NCBI GenBank assembly: GCA_003278705.1 | Contig: QCDR01000006.1 | Span: 1-64,000, forward strand | Direction of reading: 5' to 3' | Source: Prochlorococcus sp. AG-355-J23 | Lineage (GTDB): Bacteria > Cyanobacteriota > Cyanobacteriia > PCC-6307 > Cyanobiaceae | DNA: 64,000 bases | Part shown: positions 57,861 to 64,000 of the stretch, piece by piece | Layout of the letters: each line of letters begins with the position of its first letter | Numbering within the stretch: the first letter of the stretch is position 1 | Program-made: the position numbers and the translations under genes | Notes under the pieces: generated by a model | What the model saw: only the letters and a program-made list of their open reading frames with translations | What the model was told of the DNA's origin: nothing | Database searches by the model: none

Positions 57861-58913
57861 GTGATTTTTAACAGATTTAAATTTTCTCGTGATATTGGCA
57901 TAGATTTGGGAACGGCCAATACTCTTATACATGTATCAGGAAAAGGCGTTGTTTTACAGGAACCTTCTGTGGTAGCTATGGATTTAGAAGAAGGGATTCC
58001 ATTAGCTGTTGGTAAAGAAGCAAAGTTAATGCTTGGGAGGACCCCTGGCAATATAAGAGCTGTAAGACCACTAAGAGATGGAGTTATCGCAGATTTTGAT
58101 GCTGCAGAACAAATGATAAAAACATTTATTCAAAAATGTAATGAAGGCAAGGGGATAGTAGCTCCAAGGATAGTGATTGGAATTCCAAGTGGAGTTACTA
58201 GCGTTGAGCGAAGAGCAGTAAGAGAAGCTGGATTAGCGGGAGCTAGAGAAGTTCATTTAATAGATGAACCTGTCGCAGCAGCAATAGGAGCATCATTACC
58301 AGTAACTGAGCCAATTGGAACAATGATTGTTGATATTGGTGGAGGTACTACTGAGGTTGCAGTATTAAGTTTAGGAGGAACTGTTTTGAGTGAGTCTGTT
58401 CGCATAGCAGGAGATGAAATAAATGAGTCAATTGCGCTTTATCTTAAAAAAGTTCACAATTTAGTTGTTGGAGAGAGAACTGCAGAAGATATCAAGATAA
58501 AAATTGGATCTGCATTTCCAGATGATGATTTTGATAAAACTACTTTAGAGGTTAGAGGTTTACATCTTTTATCTGGTCTACCTAGATCAGTCACTTTGAC
58601 ATCAGGAGAAATCAGAGAAGCTATGGCTGAAACACTTAGCAAAATAGTCGAAGCTGTAAAAAGAACTTTAGAGCGTACCCCTCCTGAACTTGCCGCAGAT
58701 ATTGTTGATAGAGGGATTATGCTTGCAGGTGGTGGAGCTTTAGTGAGAGGCATTAATGATTTATTGAGCGATGAAACAGGAATTTTTACTCACATAGCAG
58801 AAAACCCACTGCTTTGCGTAGTGAATGGTTGTGGAGAGGTGTTGGATGATTTTAAAAAACTCAAAAGAGTTGTTGACACTCCAGAATTCATAAGGAATGC
58901 CATAAGAGATTAA
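57861..58913 (+). CDS. mreB: Rod shape-determining protein MreB
   Basis: MreB is the bacterial actin that guides wall synthesis along the cell body. The 350 aa start at a GTG. The actin-family phosphate 1 motif is [14 protein letters not shown] near residue 11; phosphate 2 is [19 protein letters not shown] near 155; the adenosine motif is [17 protein letters not shown] near 287. An amphipathic N-terminus (MIFNRFKFS) may bind the membrane. mreC and mreD follow in one operon with 4-bp and 1-bp spacing. Confidence 0.97.
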   Translation: MIFNRFKFSRDIGIDLGTANTLIHVSGKGVVLQEPSVVAMDLEEGIPLAVGKEAKLMLGRTPGNIRAVRPLRDGVIADFDAAEQMIKTFIQKCNEGKGIVAPRIVIGIPSGVTSVERRAVREAGLAGAREVHLIDEPVAAAIGASLPVTEPIGTMIVDIGGGTTEVAVLSLGGTVLSESVRIAGDEINESIALYLKKVHNLVVGERTAEDIKIKIGSAFPDDDFDKTTLEVRGLHLLSGLPRSVTLTSGEIREAMAETLSKIVEAVKRTLERTPPELAADIVDRGIMLAGGGALVRGINDLLSDETGIFTHIAENPLLCVVNGCGEVLDDFKKLKRVVDTPEFIRNAIRD

Positions 58914-58917
58914 TGTT

Positions 58918-59667
58918 ATGTTAAGTATCCGACGAATTTCTAATAGTCGTTGGTGGCATAAAAAGAAAAATTGGCTATTTTTTGCAATTTTTTTATTTTT
59001 GGTTTTTGTAAGAATATCAAAAGGAGCTTTTTATAAAGATTTTTATTATTTTATTTCAAAACCTTTTTGGCCTGGTCAATTTCAAAAAGAAATTGTTCTT
59101 GAGAGTATTGATCAAGAATATTTAATAAAGTTAAATCTTCTTACAAAAGATAATATAAGATTGCGACAAATCTTATCTCTTCAAGAATCATCTAATGATG
59201 AACATATTTCAGCTGCAGTTATTTCGCGAAAAACAGGAGGTTGGTGGAGACAAATAATTTTAAACAAAGGTTCAAAGGATGGAGTAGAAATTGGCAATAT
59301 TGTGATTGGTCCGGGTGGATTATTAGGTAGAGTAAAGAATACTTCTTTATTCACTTCGTCGGTAACTTTAATAACTTCTCCAGAAAGTAAGTTAGGCGTT
59401 TGGGTGGATAGAATTCAAATTAATGGATTACTAGTCGGTTTAGGAGATGATTATCCTAGCCTAATACTTTATTCAAAAGACGCCGATATTAAAGTTGGAG
59501 ATTTTGTATCATCATCTCCTGCTAGTACGTTATTACCTCCAAATATCCCTATTGGTATTGTCCAATCTATAGATGAGACGTTGAAATCAAAAAAAACGGC
59601 AAAAATTTCACTTTTAGCAAAACCTCATGTAATTGATTGGGTACAAATTTTGAAAGTAAATATTTAA
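58918..59667 (+). CDS. mreC: Rod shape-determining protein MreC
   Basis: MreC is an anchored periplasmic scaffold linking MreB to wall enzymes. The 249 aa have one N-terminal membrane span (residues about 17-34), a coiled-coil-prone region (50-85) and the beta-barrel domain with VISRKTGGWWRQIILNKGSKDGVEIG near 100-125, shown in parts. The family VIGPGGLLGRV segment is present. Its stop TAA shares a base with the mreD start. Confidence 0.92.
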   Translation: MLSIRRISNSRWWHKKKNWLFFAIFLFLVFVRISKGAFYKDFYYFISKPFWPGQFQKEIVLESIDQEYLIKLNLLTKDNIRLRQILSLQESSNDEHISAAVISRKTGGWWRQIILNKGSKDGVEIGNIVIGPGGLLGRVKNTSLFTSSVTLITSPESKLGVWVDRIQINGLLVGLGDDYPSLILYSKDADIKVGDFVSSSPASTLLPPNIPIGIVQSIDETLKSKKTAKISLLAKPHVIDWVQILKVNI

Positions 59668-60185
59668 TGAATAAATTTTTTACCAAAAAATTATTCGTTA
59701 TAAGCTTTATTTTTATCCCAATTATTTTTTTGTGGCACCCTAATTGGCTTGGATTTTTAGGTGTTCAGCCTTATTGGCCGTTATTTTGGTTATTGCCTTG
59801 GGCAATGATTAATGGATCAATTAATGGATTAGTATTTGGTTTGTTTTTAGGTCTCATCTTAGATTCTCTAACTTTAAATGAAAGTTTTACTCAAATTCCA
59901 GGCTTAATTTTTTGTGGATTTTTCTTTGGGAGAATCAAATCACATAGTGATATTTTGGTGGGACATTTTAGGTATGGTTTAATTTGTTCTTTTGGAAGTT
60001 TTTTATGCGGTACTCTTTATCTTGCACAAATTTTGTTTAGCAATTTTTCAGATGGAAATTTTTTAATGTTTATTCCAGGTGTAAAAAATATCTTAGCTGA
60101 AGTTTTTTTGACAGGTTTGTTTGCTCCCTTTATTTGCTCCCAACTTATAAGGATGTTTAAATTTTTAAGAAGAAAATTGTGGTAA
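59667..60185 (+). CDS. mreD: Rod shape-determining protein MreD
   Basis: The start used is the ATG at 59667, which shares one base with the mreC stop (TAATG); an upstream TTG would need to overlap mreC by 31 bp. The 172 aa are very hydrophobic, with about five membrane spans, and lie third in the mreBCD operon. The family is poorly conserved, and the call rests on position, hydrophobicity and size. Confidence 0.85.
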   Translation: MNKFFTKKLFVISFIFIPIIFLWHPNWLGFLGVQPYWPLFWLLPWAMINGSINGLVFGLFLGLILDSLTLNESFTQIPGLIFCGFFFGRIKSHSDILVGHFRYGLICSFGSFLCGTLYLAQILFSNFSDGNFLMFIPGVKNILAEVFLTGLFAPFICSQLIRMFKFLRRKLW

Positions 60186-60301
60186 TATATTTTGCCAAGA
60201 GGAAAAAATGCTTGAAAAATTTTATATTTTTTTAATTAATTTAAAATGTTTGTAAACCTTAGGAATATCTCTTTGAGGGTTCGTAATGTTATATTTTTAA
60301 T

Positions 60302-60310
60302 TGTTAGAAT
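60302..60310 (+). promoter_or_regulatory. Candidate extended -10 box for rpaB
   Basis: TGTTAGAAT matches an extended -10 (TGnTATAAT with one change) 55 bp upstream of the response regulator start. It lies in the 180-bp space after mreD, which otherwise holds only AT-rich sequence and no gene. I found no clear HLR1 repeat. Confidence 0.35.
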
Positions 60311-60365
60311 AAATGTTCAATGCAATAGTTATTTGCTTTGAAATATCGAGAAATCTTTTTTAACT

Positions 60366-61112
60366 ATGTCAAAAGCAAGAATTTTAGTTGTTGATGATGA
60401 ACCAGCAGTTTTGAAGGTATTAGTTACGAGGCTTCAACTAGCAGGATATCAGGTATATTCAGCCACTAACGGCGAAGAAGCTCTTGAGTCTTTTCACAGG
60501 GATTCCCCAGATTTGATAGTTCTTGATGTTATGCTTCCAAAAATGGATGGATTTGCTGTTTGTAGAAGAATTAGAGCTGAGTCAGTAGTACCAATAATAT
60601 TTTTAACCGCTCTAGAGGCTATTTCAGAGAGAGTTGCTGGTTTGGATTTAGGAGCTGATGATTACTTATCTAAACCATTTAGCCCAAAAGAGTTAGAGGC
60701 CAGAATAGCTACAATTTTGAGAAGAATGGGGCCAACTGTATCGGTTACTGAAACCAAAGAAGTTCCTTCAGGCAAAGGAGTTATGAAATTTGGAAGTTTA
60801 GTTGTTGATACTAATCGCAGACAAGTTTCTAGAGCTGGAGATAGAATTAGTCTAACTTATACTGAATTTAGTCTCCTAGAGTTATTATTTGACGAACCAG
60901 GTAAGGTTGTTCCTCGAGCAGAAATTTTGGAACAGCTTTGGGGCTATCCTCCTCGTAGAGCGGCAGATTTAAGAGTTGTAGATGTATATGTTGCAAGGCT
61001 AAGAGGTAAATTGGAACCAGATCCAAGAAATCCAGAATTAATATTAACCGTTAGAGGGATTGGTTACGCATCTCAGAGAGTTGGCGAAACAGCAACATCT
61101 TTGGCAAGTTGA
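60366..61112 (+). CDS. rpaB: OmpR-type response regulator RpaB (Ycf27)
   Basis: The 248 aa have a receiver domain with phosphate acceptor Asp54 (LIVLDVMLPKMDGF), acid pair D10/D11, and the conserved Lys in YLSKPFSPKELEAR near residue 103. A DNA-binding winged helix (about 145-240) follows, ending ELILTVRGIGYASQRV. That last segment and the receiver fit Ycf27/RpaB rather than RpaA, whose last motif reads differently. RpaB controls high-light genes and photosystem genes through HLR1 sites. Its sensor kinase partner is not in the window. Confidence 0.85.
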   Translation: MSKARILVVDDEPAVLKVLVTRLQLAGYQVYSATNGEEALESFHRDSPDLIVLDVMLPKMDGFAVCRRIRAESVVPIIFLTALEAISERVAGLDLGADDYLSKPFSPKELEARIATILRRMGPTVSVTETKEVPSGKGVMKFGSLVVDTNRRQVSRAGDRISLTYTEFSLLELLFDEPGKVVPRAEILEQLWGYPPRRAADLRVVDVYVARLRGKLEPDPRNPELILTVRGIGYASQRVGETATSLAS

Positions 61113-61162
61113 TCAATAGTCTGATAATTTTATTAAATAAAACAAATATATTTAAATAAATT

Positions 61163-62674
61163 TTGTCTGAAATAAAAGAAGCGCGCTTACAAAAAGCTAG
61201 TTCACTCGTGAATAAAGGATTTGCTTCTTACGCACAGAGCTTTAAGGTATCTCATACTACCAGTTTTCTTATTCAAAAATTTGATCATCTAGAAAATGGT
61301 CAAGAGGAAGACTTCAGTGTTTCTATTGCTGGTAGAGTTCTGGCAAAAAGGGTAATGGGCAAAATTGCCTTTTTCACAATAAGCGATCAAGAAGGTCAGA
61401 TTCAGCTTTATCTAGATAAAAGGATTATTAATTTCAATTTAGAAAAACAAAAATTACTTTCTTTTGAAGATCTCAAGGAAATAGTAGATATTGGTGATTG
61501 GATAGGAGTCTATGGAATTATTAAAAAAACTAATAAAGGTGAGCTTTCAATTAAAGTAGAAAAATGGGAAATGTTATCCAAATCATTACAACCTCTCCCA
61601 GATAAATGGCATGGATTGACTGATATTGAAAAAAGATATAGACAACGTTATTTAGATTTAATAGTAAATCCTCACTCTAAAAATGTATTTAAAACCAGAG
61701 CGAAATGTATAAGTTTTATAAGAAAATGGCTAGATAATAGAAATTTCTTAGAGATAGAGACTCCAATTCTGCAATCTGAAGCTGGTGGTGCTGAAGCAAG
61801 ACCATTTATTACTCATCACAATACATTAGATATTCCGTTGTATTTAAGAATAGCTACAGAATTACATTTAAAGAGAATGGTTGTTGGAGGTTTTGAGAAA
61901 GTCTATGAATTGGGAAGAATCTTCCGTAATGAGGGGATAAGTACAAGGCATAATCCAGAATTCACCTCAGTGGAAATTTATGAAGCTTATTCTGATTATG
62001 TAGATATGATGAATTTAACTGAAGAATTGATTAAAGATATCGTAGCTGATGCATGTGGGTCTTTAATTATAAATTATCAAAATAAAGAAATTGATTTTTC
62101 TAAGCCTTGGTCAAGAATATCCATGAAAGCTATTGTTAAAAAATACACAGGGATTGATTTTGATTCATTCAGTGGGGACTTTCTGGCAGCAAAACAAGCC
62201 GTTAAAAATATTAATGTTGATTGTTCTAATAAAGTAAATACTATGGGAAGACTTCTAAATGAGGTCTTCGAGCAAAAAGTAGAATCAAAACTTATAGAAC
62301 CCACTTTTGTTATTGATTATCCTGTTGAAATTTCTCCTTTAGCTAGGCCTCATCATGATAATAAAGAAATAGTTCAGAGATTTGAATTATTCATTGTTGG
62401 TCGAGAACTGGCAAATGCGTTTAGTGAGTTGATAGATCCAGTAGATCAAAGAGAAAGAATGCAATTACAGCAATCTCTTAGAGATGAAGGAGATCTTGAG
62501 GCTCACTGTATAGATGAAGATTTTTTAAATGCTTTAGAGATTGGCATGCCGCCTACGGGAGGATTAGGTATAGGCATTGATAGGCTAATTATGTTAATTA
62601 CTAATAGCGCATCGATTAGAGATGTAATCCCTTTCCCATTGTTAAAACCAGAAATAACTTCCAAAAAAAGTTAA
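61163..62674 (+). CDS. lysS: Lysyl-tRNA synthetase, class II
   Basis: LysS charges tRNA(Lys). The 503 aa begin at a TTG. An N-terminal OB-fold binds the anticodon (residues about 50-150, [17 protein letters not shown]). The class II core has motif 1 near [21 protein letters not shown], shown in parts, motif 2 [19 protein letters not shown] and motif 3 [14 protein letters not shown]. The gene is complete. Confidence 0.97.
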   Translation: MSEIKEARLQKASSLVNKGFASYAQSFKVSHTTSFLIQKFDHLENGQEEDFSVSIAGRVLAKRVMGKIAFFTISDQEGQIQLYLDKRIINFNLEKQKLLSFEDLKEIVDIGDWIGVYGIIKKTNKGELSIKVEKWEMLSKSLQPLPDKWHGLTDIEKRYRQRYLDLIVNPHSKNVFKTRAKCISFIRKWLDNRNFLEIETPILQSEAGGAEARPFITHHNTLDIPLYLRIATELHLKRMVVGGFEKVYELGRIFRNEGISTRHNPEFTSVEIYEAYSDYVDMMNLTEELIKDIVADACGSLIINYQNKEIDFSKPWSRISMKAIVKKYTGIDFDSFSGDFLAAKQAVKNINVDCSNKVNTMGRLLNEVFEQKVESKLIEPTFVIDYPVEISPLARPHHDNKEIVQRFELFIVGRELANAFSELIDPVDQRERMQLQQSLRDEGDLEAHCIDEDFLNALEIGMPPTGGLGIGIDRLIMLITNSASIRDVIPFPLLKPEITSKKS

Positions 62675-62730
62675 AAATTACCCTCGAATGAAGTAAAATA
62701 GTTAAATTGATCCAATACGAAATTTTTTAA

Positions 62731-62976
62731 ATGAGTGGTGAACGTGTTGGTTTCCGTTTCAAACATGCGGATGCAGTAGTAAAAAGAAATCCTCAGGGCC
62801 GATCAAGAAGAGGATGGGTTATTGAACCAGTAGAGCAAACTACAAGCAGAGGTACAAAAATGCCTGCATACAAAATTCGCTGGAGAGATAGTGAGAGGCC
62901 AGAAACTGTATTGCAGCATATGCTAATTGCAGATCCAGATCCTTCCCCACCTCCAACTTCAGTAAGTTTAGATTGA
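62731..62976 (+). CDS. Small conserved-looking protein
   Basis: The 81 aa start at ATG and form a compact basic protein: FRFKHADAVVKRNPQGRSRRGW, shown in part, then KMPAYKIRWRDSERPETVLQHML and a Pro-rich end. The pattern of strands with a Trp and Arg run resembles a small SH3-like or beta-barrel fold. The sequence looks well conserved and more GC-rich than its surroundings. I do not recognise a function. It is placed between lysS and convergent smpB. Confidence 0.72.
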   Translation: MSGERVGFRFKHADAVVKRNPQGRSRRGWVIEPVEQTTSRGTKMPAYKIRWRDSERPETVLQHMLIADPDPSPPPTSVSLD

Positions 62977-63004
62977 TACTTTCAATAATTCTGACTAATC
63001 TATT

Positions 63005-63499
63005 TTATCTTTTTAGTGCAGAGTGGATTTCTTTTTTTATGCTTTTTTGTTTTTCATCTTGGCGTTTGTCATGTAATTTTTTCCCTTTACCAACTCCAAT
63101 AGTTAGTTTTATCCATGAGCCTTTTAAATAAAGAGATAATGGAACAATAGTCATTCCTTTTTTTTCAGTATTAGATTTCATTTTTATTATTTCTTTTTTA
63201 TGTAGTAGCAACTTTCTATTTCTTAGTGGATCATGATTAAAGAAAGACCCCACATTTTTATGTGGTGAAATGTGAACATTTAATAATAAGATCTCACCAT
63301 CTCTGAATGAACAGTATCCGTCTCTTAAATTTGCTTTTCCGTTTCTAATGGACTTTACTTCAGTCCCTAAAAGCTCAATTCCAGCTTCGATTGTTTCAGA
63401 TATTGCATATTGAAATTTTGCATATCTATTATCAGCTAGAAGTTTAAAATTATTTGCTTTATTAGTATTTTTTTTCACTTTGTTTGAATTTTTTGCCAT
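63005..63499 (-). CDS. smpB: SsrA-binding protein SmpB
   Basis: SmpB binds tmRNA and helps rescue stalled ribosomes. The start chosen is the ATG at 63499 ([10 protein letters not shown]), giving 164 aa. An upstream start at 63538 would add 13 residues that do not fit the family and would nearly reach ruvB. Family motifs are [40 protein letters not shown] in parts near residue 40, and LHKKEIIKM. The basic C-terminal tail enters the decoding centre in known structures. Confidence 0.95.
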   Translation of the reverse strand: MAKNSNKVKKNTNKANNFKLLADNRYAKFQYAISETIEAGIELLGTEVKSIRNGKANLRDGYCSFRDGEILLLNVHISPHKNVGSFFNHDPLRNRKLLLHKKEIIKMKSNTEKKGMTIVPLSLYLKGSWIKLTIGVGKGKKLHDKRQDEKQKSIKKEIHSALKR

Positions 63500-63551
63500 T
63501 TTAGTTGTAAAAAATCTTTCTACTAAGAACAATTGCAATTAACCTTTCATT

Positions 63552-64000
63552 ATGGCAATAATTTCTTCCAATATAGGCGATAATGACTTTTCTTTTCGTA
63601 AAAAAGAACTTAGGCTAGTTGATTCAAAAAATATTCCAGAAGAAAAGAGAAATAATAATTTGAATTTAGCCCGGCCTCTTAATTTAAAAGAATTTATTGG
63701 CCAAGAACAACTTAAATCTTCTTTAAGAATAGCTATAGATGCTTCAATTATTAGAAAAGAACCTTTGGAGCATACTCTTTTATATGGACAGCCTGGTCTA
63801 GGTAAGACTACTCTTGCTTTTTTGATAGCCCACGAATTGAATAAAAAATGTAGGATTGCGACTGCACCAGCAATTGAAAGGCCAAGAGATATTGTAGGTT
63901 TACTTCTTGGATTAAAAGAAGGTGAAGTTTTATTTATCGATGAGATACATCGCTTAAATAGGTTAACTGAAGAGTTGTTATATTCTGCAATGGAGGATTT
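63552..64000 (+). CDS. ruvB: Holliday junction branch migration helicase RuvB, 5' part
   Basis: The frame from the ATG at 63552 stays open to the right edge, giving about 149 residues. It has an extended N-terminus (about 45 residues) before the RuvB family start [20 protein letters not shown]. Walker A is [14 protein letters not shown], followed by [16 protein letters not shown] and Walker [17 protein letters not shown]. RuvB is the hexameric motor that drives branch migration with RuvA. The gene is cut by the window edge and divergent from smpB. Confidence 0.95.
   Translation, partial: MAIISSNIGDNDFSFRKKELRLVDSKNIPEEKRNNNLNLARPLNLKEFIGQEQLKSSLRIAIDASIIRKEPLEHTLLYGQPGLGKTTLAFLIAHELNKKCRIATAPAIERPRDIVGLLLGLKEGEVLFIDEIHRLNRLTEELLYSAMED

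Noticed and set aside
60186-60365. HLR1 repeats before rpaB (autoregulation)
   Set aside because: I could not find two TTACA-type repeats with a two-base spacer; only single partial matches occur.
61113-61162. TTTTATT/AATAAAA dyad between rpaB and lysS as a terminator
   Set aside because: The stem is made only of A-T pairs with a one-base centre; such dyads are expected by chance in this DNA.

Overview
The window is a continuous, gene-dense piece of a low-GC cyanobacterial chromosome. It most resembles a high-light-adapted Prochlorococcus. The evidence is very AT-rich DNA, tight packing with many 1-4 bp gaps or overlaps, and a set of cyanobacterial genes: psbZ, the sulfolipid pair sqdB/sqdX, ycf37- and ycf23-type genes, a plastid-type chorismate lyase, an RpaB/Ycf27 response regulator, a clpP-clpX pair and a four-ACT aspartate kinase. 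No stretch over 300 bp lacks a gene; the largest gaps (about 120-180 bp) lie before secA, rpaB, sqdB, gyrB and psbZ. I see no insertion sequence, prophage, CRISPR array, toxin-antitoxin pair or defence cassette. This is core genome rather than an island.

Layout. 1-5.8 kb, mostly minus strand: a hypothetical fragment, chorismate lyase, mnmG, dnaB, rplI, desC. 5.9-11.6 kb, plus: an unknown helix-turn-helix-like protein, a PLP enzyme of the aluminium-resistance family, gcvH and gcvP, and a small unknown gene behind a hairpin. 11.6-16.1 kb, minus: sqdX-sqdB (sulfolipid), thiG, a Ycf37-like TPR protein, rplT, rpmI. 16.2-19.1 kb, plus: a SpoIID-domain protein and a membrane glycosyltransferase. 19.1-24.5 kb, minus: dnaX, clpX, clpP, tig. 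24.7-28.6 kb, plus: asd, dapA, RNase J. 28.6-38.9 kb, mixed: tilS, ycf23-like gene, uvrB, lysC, holA, cobH, mutS. 39-43.8 kb, plus: psbZ, ribH, tRNA-Gly(GCC), an NTF2-like protein and secA, with a GNAT gene on minus. 43.8-47.2 kb, minus: cysE, a GntR-type regulator, infC, miaA. 47.3-52.8 kb, plus: gyrB, an exported small protein, two half-size crcB genes, mgtE and a group 2 sigma factor. 52.8-64 kb: alpha/beta hydrolase, PfkB kinase, tsaE, ahcY, DedA, ssb, mreBCD, rpaB, lysS, a small conserved protein, smpB, and the start of ruvB running off the right edge.

How the genes fit together. Aspartate-family synthesis is represented by lysC, asd and dapA. The replication and repair set is dnaB, dnaX, holA, ssb, gyrB, mutS, uvrB and ruvB. 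A folding and proteolysis block consists of tig, clpP and clpX. Translation and tRNA modification genes are rplI, rplT, rpmI, infC, miaA, tilS, mnmG, tsaE, lysS and smpB. Glycine decarboxylation (gcvH, gcvP) serves photorespiration and one-carbon metabolism. Cell shape is covered by mreBCD.

I did not find a clear undescribed multi-gene system. The observations most worth testing are: an A9 slippery run in dnaX where either frame shift ends translation at about 423-427 residues, close to the length of a gamma subunit; a QxxLF clamp-binding-like motif in an 85-residue N-terminal extension of MutS; a hairpin with a G-rich loop directly before the start codon at 11384; a compound dyad upstream of secA; and a GntR-type regulator with an unrecognised C-terminal domain next to cysE.
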